A program made the position numbers and the translations under genes. Below, in pieces: positions 44,280 through 53,274 of a stretch of DNA of 64,000 nucleotides. Within the stretch, counting starts at the first letter, position 1. Each line of letters starts with the position of its first letter. Source of the DNA: Pannonibacter sp. SL95. GTDB taxonomy: Bacteria; Pseudomonadota; Alphaproteobacteria; Rhizobiales; Stappiaceae. A model generated the notes under the pieces. That model was given only the letters and a program-made list of their open reading frames with translations, had not been told where the DNA came from and did not search any database. The stretch covers positions 682,001 to 746,000 of the forward strand of contig NZ_JAPPRC010000006.1 of assembly GCF_026672425.1 (NCBI RefSeq), written 5' to 3'.

Positions 44280-44294
44280 TCTAATAGGAGGGGT
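44280..44294 (-). promoter_or_regulatory. Phage RNA polymerase promoter-like motif, copy C
   Basis: Exact ACCCCTCCTATTAGA on the minus strand, just after the RNA polymerase stop codon and before the virion operon. CTCCTATT/AATAGGAG around it can form an 8-bp hairpin at the transcript 5' end. Confidence 0.75.
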
Positions 44295-44296
44295 CA

Positions 44297-46720
44297 CTAG
44301 CCGAAGAAGTACGGAGACCTCAGTACGTCTTCGATGTGCAGTGTCCCTTTCTCAGGGACGGGCGGCAGCTTCACACCACGCTTCTCGTGTGCATCCTTGA
44401 ATTCCTCCAAGGGGCACCGGTCCATGTACATGGATACGAATGCTTCTCTGATGACCTTGTGCAGTACATCAGTGTCCGCAGCGTGTGTTCCGTAGTCGTC
44501 GTGGATAGTTGAGATGGAAGTCAGTCCAGCAGCCTTAGCTCTTCGTACAGTCTCTCGTAGATGGGCGGCGTCTTGGCTGTGTACGAAGCTAGGAGCAATA
44601 CCGTTCCTCTGCTTCGCCTTGTCCAGCTTGTTCGTGATCCTACCGACACGCAGCCGGAAGCGTCCTGCAAGCTGTGTTTCGATCTGGACGCTCTCAACCT
44701 GACGGGACCCTTGGTATGCAACGAAGCCGTCGTTAGTCGTCCATGCAAGAGGCTTGTCCGCCTTGTTCATGGCCTTCGCACAAGCCTGCAGCCACGTCAT
44801 CGCCTCACGAGCAGCGACGACAACCTCGCCGATGCTCTCCCACAGGTGCGGGGTAAGCCAGACGGCAGCGCTGAAGTTCGACGGGAAGCTATCCCGGTCG
44901 ATATCAAGGATTGACGAGTACACGTACTGTGTACACGACTGTCGTGTTGAGCCGTACGGCAGTGTCATCACGGGTCGCTTAGACAAGCTGCGCGGGATCA
45001 CGCCATTGCAGTTCTTGTCGAGGAACGCTCGCCAGCCGTAGCTGTACTCTGCGTCCTCAATCTGCATCAACTTCTTTGTGCAGACTGCAGCGACTTCAGC
45101 GTAAATGTCACTCGGCCTGTCAGAAGGTACGAGGTTAGTAGCTCGTCCACCGACCTCATCTCTGAGCATAGCCGAGAAGTTCTGCAGTCCGTTGCAGCTT
45201 CCATCAAGGCCGACAGGTAACTTACTGACAAATCGCTCAGGGTCCCCTCCGATGATCGCTGCTCTGTATTCGAGCAGGAAGGCGAGGAACTGGTACGGCT
45301 TGTCGGCATCAGCCCATACGGATCGATAGCTAAGTGGATCTTCAGCCGCTCGTAGGAACTCATCCCTGCGGTCGTTCACCCACTGCACTCTCTCGTCATA
45401 GGTACCTTTGTCGAAACCATACCGGTTGGCACCATGTACGCGAAGCCAGTACCAGCCTCGTTCTCCGAGTTCCTTACCTTCTGAAAAGCGGAGACAGCCT
45501 TTTGCAAAGTCAGGTCCCTGCGGGCTGAAGCCTGCCGTCGCGGTGTAAAGGCGACCTCGGAAATCACAGTACCAGACGTACCAGACATCAGCGAATGCCG
45601 CGTACTTCTCAGCCAGTCGGATGATCCGGCTGACTTGGAACGCCTTTCCGACGCGCTCCTTCTCTGCTGTGTAGACTTCTGCTGCTTCATGCTTCCAATC
45701 CTGTAGCCTCTCAAGCTCAGCCTCGTCGAGCGTTTCCTTATCGCGTCCCACGAACGGGGAGGGCGGTACCTCAAGAGGTTCCTTTGCAGGGATACCGATT
45801 GCGAGGTTGTTCGCCCACACGGCCTTGAGCACGTCGAGCACTTCACGGTTGACCTGCCAGCGAACGTGCTGCAGGTGGTTCACCGCATCCATCACGGAAG
45901 ACAGGTCTGCGCCGCCAAGTACCCGAAGGTGCCGTGGGTTGCTCGTCTTCACGAACGGAGTGATGTTCCGTACCTCGGGGCTGTAGTAGCCACCCTGATT
46001 GAGTTCCGTCCAATCGTCGGGCTCAATGATGCAGGGCATACGGTCGGGGAACAGGAGCGCGGCTGCTTCCTTGTAATCGTTAATCCACTGGGTAGCCTCC
46101 TGCGTAGGGACGATACTAACGTGAGTACGTCCGTTCCGCTTGAACTCCCGCTTTTCAACGAGGTCTGTATGCGTGATGATCATGTCGATCAGCTTCATAC
46201 CGACAAGGGCGCGCTCCTGCGTTGACCAGTTGATCCACTGATCGAAGTGCTTGTTCGCAGCATGTGTCAGTACACGGTGCTGGTAGCGATAGTCCTTAGT
46301 GCCTTTCCGCTTGAAGTCCTCTTTGATCTGTTTGTAGTAGTCGCCGTGCATTTCCTCGAAACGAGAGAAACGCACTTCGTCCTCGATCTGCTTGCCGATG
46401 GTGGTAGCCAACCAAGCGAGAGGCGTGTCCAGTGTGAAGTAGTTGAACAGGGTCTTCAGTGCGATGAAGGCAGCAGCCTCAACACCGCACCGGTTGAGCA
46501 GGACGCGGGCCTTTCCGCCCACGCCCGGCTTCGTATCTTCTACGAACTCGGTCAGTGCTTCCATAAGGGGCGAGAGCATCTCGTGCATCAGCCTCCTTGC
46601 GTAGCCTGTCTCTGCACCCCGGCTCTTTTCTTCAGCCCGTTCAGTCTCTCTGTTGAAGTTCTCAATTCCGCGAGCAACCATTTCTTGCTCAAGGGCTAGT
46701 TGATCCTCGATAGTAGCCAA
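44297..46720 (-). CDS. Single-subunit DNA-dependent RNA polymerase (T7 gp1-like)
   Basis: 807 residues (T7 RNAP: 883). Catalytic residues align by motif: Asp506 in 'LPVGLDGSCNGLQNFSAMLR', the Lys/Tyr pair in 'KRPVMTLPYGSTR' (about 581-593) and Asp741 in 'STIHDDYGTHA'. The N-terminal domain is present. It transcribes middle/late phage genes from phage-specific promoters. The gene follows the replication block and precedes the virion block, the phiKMV-like order, so it would be expressed later than in T7. Confidence 0.96.
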   Translation of the reverse strand: MATIEDQLALEQEMVARGIENFNRETERAEEKSRGAETGYARRLMHEMLSPLMEALTEFVEDTKPGVGGKARVLLNRCGVEAAAFIALKTLFNYFTLDTPLAWLATTIGKQIEDEVRFSRFEEMHGDYYKQIKEDFKRKGTKDYRYQHRVLTHAANKHFDQWINWSTQERALVGMKLIDMIITHTDLVEKREFKRNGRTHVSIVPTQEATQWINDYKEAAALLFPDRMPCIIEPDDWTELNQGGYYSPEVRNITPFVKTSNPRHLRVLGGADLSSVMDAVNHLQHVRWQVNREVLDVLKAVWANNLAIGIPAKEPLEVPPSPFVGRDKETLDEAELERLQDWKHEAAEVYTAEKERVGKAFQVSRIIRLAEKYAAFADVWYVWYCDFRGRLYTATAGFSPQGPDFAKGCLRFSEGKELGERGWYWLRVHGANRYGFDKGTYDERVQWVNDRRDEFLRAAEDPLSYRSVWADADKPYQFLAFLLEYRAAIIGGDPERFVSKLPVGLDGSCNGLQNFSAMLRDEVGGRATNLVPSDRPSDIYAEVAAVCTKKLMQIEDAEYSYGWRAFLDKNCNGVIPRSLSKRPVMTLPYGSTRQSCTQYVYSSILDIDRDSFPSNFSAAVWLTPHLWESIGEVVVAAREAMTWLQACAKAMNKADKPLAWTTNDGFVAYQGSRQVESVQIETQLAGRFRLRVGRITNKLDKAKQRNGIAPSFVHSQDAAHLRETVRRAKAAGLTSISTIHDDYGTHAADTDVLHKVIREAFVSMYMDRCPLEEFKDAHEKRGVKLPPVPEKGTLHIEDVLRSPYFFG

Positions 46721-46743
46721 GGTGAGTTTCCGTTCTCGTATTA

Positions 46744-47130
46744 TTATGCTGACGCGGCCTTCTGTTCGGCGCGGCGCTGTCTTGCGCGCTTGTTCCGTAA
46801 CAGACGTTTCTCGTCGTCGGTCTTATGCAATGGATGGTACAGACCGGTCTGATCGGTCTCGTGCTTGATCCAGTAAAGGATCAGACGACCGAGCCAGTCT
46901 TTCGTTGTGCTTGTTCTTTTTGCTCTGTTTGCAAGGTTGGCGACCTTACCCTCAATGCCATTACAATTACGGCAGAGTACGCCCCGTATAAGTCCTGATG
47001 AGTGGTTATGATCAAGACATGCTTGAACTAACGTCACCGGGATCTCACACAGGGCGCATCTGCCGCCTTGTTTCTTGAGGATTGCCGCCTTCACCACCAC
47101 TACTTCTGTGGTCTTAATGCGGCGGCGCAT
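46744..47130 (-). CDS. Recombination endonuclease VII-like
   Basis: 128 residues. 'GGRCALCEIPVTL' and 'VLCRNCNGI' supply four zinc cysteines, and 'ACLDHNHSSGLIRG' is the catalytic DHxH-type motif of endonuclease VII. It resolves branched DNA before packaging, the job of gp3 (endonuclease I) in T7. Lies 2 bp after the exonuclease gene. Confidence 0.9.
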   Translation of the reverse strand: MRRRIKTTEVVVVKAAILKKQGGRCALCEIPVTLVQACLDHNHSSGLIRGVLCRNCNGIEGKVANLANRAKRTSTTKDWLGRLILYWIKHETDQTGLYHPLHKTDDEKRLLRNKRARQRRAEQKAASA

Positions 47131-47131
47131 T

Positions 47132-48178
47132 TCAGGTCAGTACCTCACTCCACCAGCGGACTACGCAGTTCGGATCGCCTGCGTTTCGCCGCATCCACAA
47201 CAGTTGGGCTTCGGAGACGAAAGCTTTGTTCCAAGCTACGTCTTCGCCCGTCTGCCAGTGCCGGAAGCCGATGGTCTCGCCGTACGTCTTGTAGAGGGCC
47301 TTAACGACAGCGAAACATTGCTCGTTGTTCGTCAGGCCACCTAGAAGGTCATAGGCGGTCACAGGGCCGCAGGCACAGGCAGGGCGCTCATCAAGCGTCC
47401 GCTGCGCCTTGGCGCGCTTCTCCGGGCTACTGTTGGGATCGTCAAGGACGGCCAACGCCTTCGAGATGAGGGTCGTCGGTCGGATCTTGTTCATGACCTT
47501 GCCGGGAACTTTCGGAAGACCCGACACGTTGTCTACGGGGTCGCCCATGAGCATCTGTGCCCAAAAGAACTTTGCCCCGTATCCGACGATCTTCTTGGTC
47601 GAGCCCTCAACGAGTTCGATCCATCCGAAGTCATCCGTGTCTACGATCTCGCCTGTATCCCATACGAGATGCAGGCCCGGTACCATGTTCAGATCCTTGT
47701 CCTTAGAGACGATGATCGACTTCCCACGACGCCCCTCTGCGATTGCTCTGTACTGAGCCGTCGCCATACCATCATCTGCTTCGCAGTTCTGGTGCAGGGT
47801 GCCGGGGAACCGATCTACCAGCCAGTCACGGATGACGTGCAGGTATTGCGGCTTCTCTTGGTCCTTACGGTTTCCTTGATACTCCTTCAGTTGTGCAAGC
47901 TGTGCACGCTGGCCCTTAGTGCTCGTAGATGGCGTAAGGTGCAGGTGTACGTGTTCTGCTGCAGCCAAGCTCTTGAGGTGCTGTACAGCTTCCTCTGCAT
48001 TGTGCTGCATGTCTTCGAGTGACTTCTTGTCAGAGCCGTCTGCTTTCTCAGCAGAGACCTGATACGCAAGGAAGTCGGCGTCGATGTGCGCAACCCGTCC
48101 GGGGACGACATCGGGTACCTGCAGGGCTGTCGCATGAGACAGCCCCGACAGGTCGATACCGGCGAACTCTGTGAGCAT
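47132..48178 (-). CDS. 5'-3' exonuclease (T7 gp6 / FEN-like)
   Basis: 348 residues. Metal-binding motifs 'AHIDADFLAYQV' (near N-terminus), 'NCEADDGMATAQY', 'VSKDKDLNMVPG' and 'MGDPVDNVSGLPKVPGK' (helix-hairpin region) place it in the flap/5'-exonuclease family. It degrades host DNA and removes primers. TGATG overlap with the ssDNA-binding protein gene upstream. Confidence 0.92.
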   Translation of the reverse strand: MLTEFAGIDLSGLSHATALQVPDVVPGRVAHIDADFLAYQVSAEKADGSDKKSLEDMQHNAEEAVQHLKSLAAAEHVHLHLTPSTSTKGQRAQLAQLKEYQGNRKDQEKPQYLHVIRDWLVDRFPGTLHQNCEADDGMATAQYRAIAEGRRGKSIIVSKDKDLNMVPGLHLVWDTGEIVDTDDFGWIELVEGSTKKIVGYGAKFFWAQMLMGDPVDNVSGLPKVPGKVMNKIRPTTLISKALAVLDDPNSSPEKRAKAQRTLDERPACACGPVTAYDLLGGLTNNEQCFAVVKALYKTYGETIGFRHWQTGEDVAWNKAFVSEAQLLWMRRNAGDPNCVVRWWSEVLT

Positions 48179-49113
48179 CAGAGGCCAAGTGCAGCCAGTG
48201 CCTTGTCACTGTCGCTGAGTGCGTCAGCCGGGTCAGCCTTCGGCGCAGCCTTGGGCTTCTCCTTCGGCTGACCCGGTTCAGGCTTCTTCGCGGTCGGGGT
48301 TTCATCCTCGTCCTCGTCTTCGGCCTCGACGTAGCCATCGGTATCGCTGGACGGCTCAACGACCGGTAGATCGCCAAGGTCTGCGAGCATGGCCTCAAGG
48401 GCCGAGCCTGAGAAGTTCGTCGCCGACAGGATGCGCTCCTGAAGCCAGTTCTTGGACACGTTGGTCACGGAACCGTCTTCGTTCTTGCGCTCCTTGGTGC
48501 CTTCGATGAACAGGCTTGCCCAAGTTTCCTTGGTCGGGATCTCGAACAGGAACAGACGCATTTCGCGGATGTTCGGTTTGACGTTCAGAACCTCGCTCTC
48601 GCCGGTCAGCGGATCGTTCTTGACCGGTGCGCCGATGCCGTATTCGCCGTTCTCGTCCAGATTGACGTACGTGAACTTCTTGCCTTCGCTCTCCTTCACA
48701 TTGTGGAAGATCTGCAGCACGAACGCTTCGCCGAGCATCTGTGCCATGTGCTTGATGTCTGCACGGCCACGACGCATCTTCATGAACAGTTTCTTGTACT
48801 TGGCCTTGTCGCTGGTCTTGACAGCGAGGGTCAGCGCGAGGGTCTGCGACCGGATCTGCTTGTTCCCGGCCTCGTCCTGATACTCGGTCAGGTTCTTCGG
48901 GCCGAGCAGTTCAAAGACAATCCGCGCCACCAGTGCAGGCGGCTTTTCCTTGCCCTTATATGGCTTCTGCTTCTGCTTGCCGAACTCGATGTATTCGATC
49001 AACCGGCCAACCGTGAAGCCAGCGGGCGGGATGTCATCGAACTGCGGAGTGTTGTCCTGCGTCTGGTCAGACATGGTGGCGGCCTGAGCGGCCAGTGCCT
49101 TGAAGTCGATCAT
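48178..49113 (-). CDS. ssDNA-binding-type phage protein with acidic C-terminus
   Basis: 311 residues from the ATG at 49113, with GAGAGAAG just upstream. An N-terminal beta-rich domain is followed by a Pro/Lys/Glu/Asp-rich tail ('EAEDEDEDETPTAKKPEPG') and a terminal 'DSDKALAALGL'. Its position between DNA polymerase and exonuclease, size and acidic tail fit the single-stranded DNA-binding proteins of podophages; there is no direct motif, so this is inference. Confidence 0.7.
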   Translation of the reverse strand: MIDFKALAAQAATMSDQTQDNTPQFDDIPPAGFTVGRLIEYIEFGKQKQKPYKGKEKPPALVARIVFELLGPKNLTEYQDEAGNKQIRSQTLALTLAVKTSDKAKYKKLFMKMRRGRADIKHMAQMLGEAFVLQIFHNVKESEGKKFTYVNLDENGEYGIGAPVKNDPLTGESEVLNVKPNIREMRLFLFEIPTKETWASLFIEGTKERKNEDGSVTNVSKNWLQERILSATNFSGSALEAMLADLGDLPVVEPSSDTDGYVEAEDEDEDETPTAKKPEPGQPKEKPKAAPKADPADALSDSDKALAALGL

Positions 49114-49158
49114 TCTTCTCTCTTTCATGTGCGGCGGCGCTCGTCCCTAACCGGGTGG

Positions 49159-49177
49159 CGACCGATACCGCTTTTGC
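49159..49177 (-). promoter_or_regulatory. Shared leader element, copy 2
   Basis: Minus-strand GCAAAAGCGGTATCGGTCG, 18/19 identical to 22595-22613, 12 bp downstream of promoter copy B and about 45 bp before the ssDNA-binding protein start. Confidence 0.55.
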
Positions 49178-49189
49178 TGGAATTGGTTA

Positions 49190-49204
49190 TCTAATAGGAG
49201 GGGT
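49190..49204 (-). promoter_or_regulatory. Phage RNA polymerase promoter-like motif, copy B
   Basis: Exact ACCCCTCCTATTAGA on the minus strand in the gap between the DNA polymerase stop and the ssDNA-binding protein gene. Likely drives the exonuclease/endonuclease block. Confidence 0.72.
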
Positions 49205-49219
49205 CTGCACTGAGGTCTG

Positions 49220-51457
49220 TTAAGCAGCCTGCTTCCAGTGGTGCAGTTCGTTCATGTTGTTGCCGGTCTCGACCTCGACAGGGAATGGTACGTCGATCTG
49301 CATTCCGTACCGGTTGTTGAAGTATTTCGGGATGCTTTCCATGATCCTCTGTACGTCAGCGAACACTTCATCTCGCACCTCCTTCTTGCAATCGATCCAG
49401 ATACAGTCATGCACGGTGTTCACTAGGAACGCCGAGTTGTTGTAGAAATCCCTCTGTACGAAGTGTCTCCACAGCAGGCCGATGATTGCCTGCACGAACT
49501 CACCGCCTGTGCCCTGAACCGGGTAGTTCTTCATCTCCGGTGGTGAGAAGCTGTCAGGCGTTCCGCGCTTCCGCATGAATGCGGGAGCATCGTATGAGCG
49601 CCACGAGTACCGGGTTCCTGTCGGCGATACCCAGTACCCACGTCGGTAGGTCTTCCAGACGCCGTTATCGTCCTGCGCTTGGAACGGCTCGGCGGTTTCA
49701 AGAACTGTCTTCTCGACACCATCGTTGAACGTGGTCACGCCGGGATACAGGGCTTCTTCGGCCACGATCAGGGCTTGGACTTCATCAAGGGACATTCCGG
49801 TGCTGTCGGCGATTGCCGGTGCACCTGCGCCGTATGCCCGCTGGAACGAGAAGTTCTTCGCCTTGGTGCGGATCGGCTTCCATTCCGGGTACTTCGGGTT
49901 GTCCTCGTTCTTGCACCACTCAACGGCTTCCTCGTACGTGCAGCCTCGGGATGCCGAGACGCGCTTGCAGTGGAAGTCGATCCGGTTCCGCAAATCCTCG
50001 CAGAGTTGTCGGTCGCCTGAGAGCACGCCCTGTACGACAACCTCAAGCTGGCTGTAGTCGGCCTCGCCTGTGCAGCCCTCGTCACCGAAGCGAGAGATGA
50101 ACATGCGCTTGACCTCGGACTTGTCGCCGCGAGGGATGTTCTGCATGTTCGGGTTGTTGGAAGACAGCCGGGTCGTGACCGTCGTGGTGTGGTTCAGGCT
50201 GTGGTGCAGGATGTGGTCGTGCGGTTGCACGCAGGTCAGCATCCCCACGTGCTCTTTCTTCTTCTCGTCGTACTTGACGTAGTAGGTGCCGATCTCCTTA
50301 TCGAGCGCCTGTTTCTTGCCAAGCGCCTTCAGGAACGGGATGTTGCGGCTGCTGATGATCTCGATGATATCGGAGCCCGTCCCGTAGATCGGGGCCTCTC
50401 GACCATCCACCAGCTTCGTGGCCCAGTCCTCATTGGGCTTGGTGTAACCCTTGAACTCGTAGAAGAAGTCGGTGTATCGGGTCTTGTACTCGCCGGGCAC
50501 CTTGACCTGCTTGGTCTTGTACTCACCCTTGCGCTTACCTCCGGCGTACTTGACGCCGGGCTTCGTCGGATGCGTGCTCCCGTCCTCTTGGACGTAGTGC
50601 ACTTCCGTCTCCTGCTTCCGCGCCCAAGTCCCGGTCTTCTCATCGAAGTACCGGGCCTGCTTCTGGTACTTGATCGTGCCGCCGAAGATGATGCAGGACT
50701 TGTGCGTCCCGCTGCCCCAGTTGAAATCGAATGGCAGATCTGCAGGTAGGTACGTATCAAGCTCAGCGGAGACCTCGTACAGGTCTTTCAGCAGGATCGC
50801 CATGCGCCGTTTGGCTTCAGCGACATCGACCTTGATACCTCGGAACTCCATGTCCGTGGTCGACGCCAGACCGTCCATGCGGTCTTGGATCATCTTGATC
50901 TGACCCTGCTCTAGGGCCTTCTTTATCTGACCGAGGAACACCAGTTCCGTGTTGCGGATGTCGCCGCCGTTCCGGTCTTCTTCTTCCGTGCCGACGAGGT
51001 AGTCGATCAACAGGTCTTCGTGGATGTCTGCCGTATGCACACCCTGTTCCCACAGGGCCTTCACGGCATCGATCTTGGTGGTGCCACCGTACTTCGGGGC
51101 GGTGTCGTTCAGGCTACACATCTGCGCTGACGGCACCTGCGCCCGGATCAGGTATTCGGCGTACTGGCAATCCCAAATCTTGCCGCCTCGCTTGAAGAAG
51201 GCGTGCAGCGTCGGGTTGCCTTGGCACATCTCCCACAGCAGATCGAACTTGATGTTGAAGCCGACGAGCAGCGTTACATCGTCATCGATCTGTAGGTATG
51301 TCGTGCGGTCATGTTCGGGGTGGTATGTGTAGGAGCAACGTACGTCGCCCTGTTTCTTCCAGCCACGAGCAACAACCCAGTTGCGCTGGTCGAATGGGTT
51401 GGCTTTACGCTTGTGGCTAGTGTGGACCTCTGTCTCAAGGTCAAACACCAGATACAT
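49220..51457 (-). CDS. DNA polymerase, family A (T7 gp5-like)
   Basis: 745 residues (T7 gp5: 704). The N-terminal 3'-5' exonuclease is present: 'MYLVFDLETEVHTS' carries the DxE motif. Polymerase motif A 'GEADYSQLEVVVQGVLSGD', motif B 'KAKNFSFQRAYGAGAP' and motif C 'NTVHDCIWIDC' are all intact. It replicates the phage genome. Starts with an ATG 43 bp after the ligase stop. Confidence 0.96.
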   Translation of the reverse strand: MYLVFDLETEVHTSHKRKANPFDQRNWVVARGWKKQGDVRCSYTYHPEHDRTTYLQIDDDVTLLVGFNIKFDLLWEMCQGNPTLHAFFKRGGKIWDCQYAEYLIRAQVPSAQMCSLNDTAPKYGGTTKIDAVKALWEQGVHTADIHEDLLIDYLVGTEEEDRNGGDIRNTELVFLGQIKKALEQGQIKMIQDRMDGLASTTDMEFRGIKVDVAEAKRRMAILLKDLYEVSAELDTYLPADLPFDFNWGSGTHKSCIIFGGTIKYQKQARYFDEKTGTWARKQETEVHYVQEDGSTHPTKPGVKYAGGKRKGEYKTKQVKVPGEYKTRYTDFFYEFKGYTKPNEDWATKLVDGREAPIYGTGSDIIEIISSRNIPFLKALGKKQALDKEIGTYYVKYDEKKKEHVGMLTCVQPHDHILHHSLNHTTTVTTRLSSNNPNMQNIPRGDKSEVKRMFISRFGDEGCTGEADYSQLEVVVQGVLSGDRQLCEDLRNRIDFHCKRVSASRGCTYEEAVEWCKNEDNPKYPEWKPIRTKAKNFSFQRAYGAGAPAIADSTGMSLDEVQALIVAEEALYPGVTTFNDGVEKTVLETAEPFQAQDDNGVWKTYRRGYWVSPTGTRYSWRSYDAPAFMRKRGTPDSFSPPEMKNYPVQGTGGEFVQAIIGLLWRHFVQRDFYNNSAFLVNTVHDCIWIDCKKEVRDEVFADVQRIMESIPKYFNNRYGMQIDVPFPVEVETGNNMNELHHWKQAA

Positions 51458-51499
51458 GGTTACTTTCCGTAGTGCAGAGCTTCAGAGACGCGACCGGCG

Positions 51500-52366
51500 C
51501 TAAGCGTCTGGTTGCTGCTTGTCGTCCCGGAACCGGACGAAAGTTGCTTGTCGTAGTGCATTGTAGGTCGGGTCCTTCATGTACTTGATCTCGATAATGT
51601 CGTTGGGTTGTTCGCCAGCAACGAAGACTTCCCAAACGGAGCGCCGCTCTGCATGGGTCATCGCGCCGGGGCCGACGCCGATCACGGTGTCCTTGAAGTG
51701 CACGTTAATGCGCCCAACCATGCCGAGAGGTTCGCCCTCCTTGCTGATGGCTTCCTCGTAGCTGGCAACACGCAGGTCGATGGTCGGTGTCGGCTTGTGC
51801 TTCTGCGTGTCCCACAGCCGCTTGCCGGGCCGGAACGGCTTGGCCTCACTGTGGATGCAGACGCCCTCTGCAGCAGGGTTCTTGGCGAACACCTGCTTTG
51901 CGGCCTGCTCGACGTGATCTGCGTTGCCTACACTGACCATCGGGATACCACGCAGATACAGGATCTCACCATGTCCGTACTCGTGCATCACGCGCAGCCA
52001 GAAGGCTGCGATACGCCGTTGGTACGTCTGTTCGGGGTTGTTGGCGTGATCGGCATCGAAGACGTAGGCGATGAGCCGGTCAGACGGCTGCTTGCGCCGA
52101 ACCTCACCGCTTATCTCCTTGAAGGGAACGCCGGGGATGTACAGTTCAGCGACGATACTCCCGCCCTCATCAAGCAAGGGCTCCACCACGCCGCAGATAC
52201 CGGGCACAGAGAGCAATTCTTCGCCCTGCCGGGTGACGGCACTCACGACGCCGGAACGCTTCCAGAAGCGTGCCGGAACGCCGTCCAGCTTCTCAGACAC
52301 GAACGCCGGGAAGGTCATCTTTCCCGGCGTCCACGGCTTCAGCAGTTCGATGGTCTCGTCACCCAA
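51500..52366 (-). CDS. ATP-dependent DNA ligase (T7 gp1.3-like)
   Basis: 288 residues. The nucleotidyl-lysine motif I is 'FVSEKLDGVPAR' (Lys26). Later motifs 'EGVCIHSEAKPF' and 'KHKPTPTIDLRV' fit motifs IV-V. The start is a TTG with GGAG 9 bases upstream, overlapping the previous gene by 8 bp. Seals nicks in replicated DNA. Shorter than T7 ligase (359) but with the C-terminal OB-like part present. Confidence 0.88.
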   Translation of the reverse strand: MGDETIELLKPWTPGKMTFPAFVSEKLDGVPARFWKRSGVVSAVTRQGEELLSVPGICGVVEPLLDEGGSIVAELYIPGVPFKEISGEVRRKQPSDRLIAYVFDADHANNPEQTYQRRIAAFWLRVMHEYGHGEILYLRGIPMVSVGNADHVEQAAKQVFAKNPAAEGVCIHSEAKPFRPGKRLWDTQKHKPTPTIDLRVASYEEAISKEGEPLGMVGRINVHFKDTVIGVGPGAMTHAERRSVWEVFVAGEQPNDIIEIKYMKDPTYNALRQATFVRFRDDKQQPDA

Positions 52367-52715
52367 GGTAGATGAACTCCAACCCGAGTGCGGCGGCGAG
52401 GGCGTGTTCGGCTTTGCAGCCCTTGCTGTTCTCCCAACCGGGAAGCAGGGCGATGGTCGTGGCGTGCTCGCAGATGTAGGCTGTGTCGTCGCGGAGACAC
52501 TGGCGCAGGGTCAGGCCATGTTCGGCCTCGGCCTGCTTGGGACAGCCGCTGACGTTGCCAGTGGAGATGTCAGTACCGTGGCGCTCGTTGTCCCGCTCAG
52601 CCGGGTTGAACACTTCGTGCCCGGCAGAGCGAAGGGCTTCCGCCGCCTTATAGAAGGCCGGGAAGTTAAAGAACGGCACGCCGGTCATCGGTCCTGCCAG
52701 ATAAATCTTCTTCAT
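52359..52715 (-). CDS. DUF4406 / nucleoside deoxyribosyltransferase-like protein
   Basis: 118 residues from 'MKKIYLAGPMTGVPFFNFPA', the hallmark DUF4406 start. 'EVFNPAERD' and 'LLPGWENSKGCKAEHALAAA' are conserved in this family, related in fold to nucleoside 2-deoxyribosyltransferases. Probably nucleotide or base metabolism during infection. It begins inside the end of the preceding gene (50-bp overlap), with AAGGAAAAGC before the ATG. Confidence 0.85.
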   Translation of the reverse strand: MKKIYLAGPMTGVPFFNFPAFYKAAEALRSAGHEVFNPAERDNERHGTDISTGNVSGCPKQAEAEHGLTLRQCLRDDTAYICEHATTIALLPGWENSKGCKAEHALAAALGLEFIYLG

Positions 52716-53274
52716 GCTTTTCCTTCTGCCGTGCAGCCTGTGCCTCTTGAAGGCGGCGCACGACTGCTTCAGCATCCGCAAGCACCTGACAGGCGGCTTC
52801 GGACTTGGATCGGTTGTCGATGATGGTGCCGTTGGCTTGTGCATCCAGCAGGATCGCGCAGCAGGCCATGACTGCACCTAGGTTGTGTACGCCGGTGTCA
52901 AGCGTGTGCTCCTGGCCCTCTGCCCAAAGCTCAAGGTGCCGCATTGCAGCGTGCACGTAGGTCAGGGCCTCGACAGGGTTCTCCCGCCAGTTACGGAAGC
53001 CGTACTTGTAGTCGCCGTCCATGTGGGCGAGGGACTGGTGGATGCGACCGACAAGCGGGGTCTGTCCAAGGGCTGGCTTCTTGTCGCCGAACGCCTGCTT
53101 CGGGTTCGGTGCTGGCTTTTGTTCCGATCTTCGTGAGATCCTTGCGAGAATGCGTCTGTTTTCGCCCTCTGTAATCGATATGCGCGGTGTCTCGCCCTTC
53201 GTCCTGCGCCGCGTCTCTTCGGTACAGCGCTGCTTGCACGGGCTGTCCGTGTGTGGGCAGGTTATGCTCGCCAT
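52666..53274 (-). CDS. dATP/dGTP diphosphohydrolase N-terminal-domain (DUF5664) protein
   Basis: 202 residues from the ATG at 53274 (GAGG 7 bases upstream). A Cys/Arg-rich N-terminus ('ITCPHTDSPCKQRC', possible zinc site) precedes residues about 88-155, 'DYKYGFRNWRENPVEALTYV', 'AAMRHLELWAEG' and 'DTGVHNLGAVMACCAILLDA', the DUF5664 pattern. Related proteins hydrolyse dNTPs in some phages. No PurZ-like gene accompanies it, so a 2-aminoadenine genome is not indicated. Confidence 0.7.
   Translation of the reverse strand: MASITCPHTDSPCKQRCTEETRRRTKGETPRISITEGENRRILARISRRSEQKPAPNPKQAFGDKKPALGQTPLVGRIHQSLAHMDGDYKYGFRNWRENPVEALTYVHAAMRHLELWAEGQEHTLDTGVHNLGAVMACCAILLDAQANGTIIDNRSKSEAACQVLADAEAVVRRLQEAQAARQKEKHEEDLSGRTDDRRAVL

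Noticed and set aside
46744-47130. HNH homing endonuclease
   Set aside because: The zinc cysteines and DHNH region fit endonuclease VII, and its place after the exonuclease fits phage recombination.
52666-53274. Z-genome (2-aminoadenine) phage suggested by the DUF5664 protein beside a family A polymerase
   Set aside because: No PurZ (adenylosuccinate synthetase-like) gene is present in the prophage, and DUF5664 proteins occur in many phages with normal DNA.
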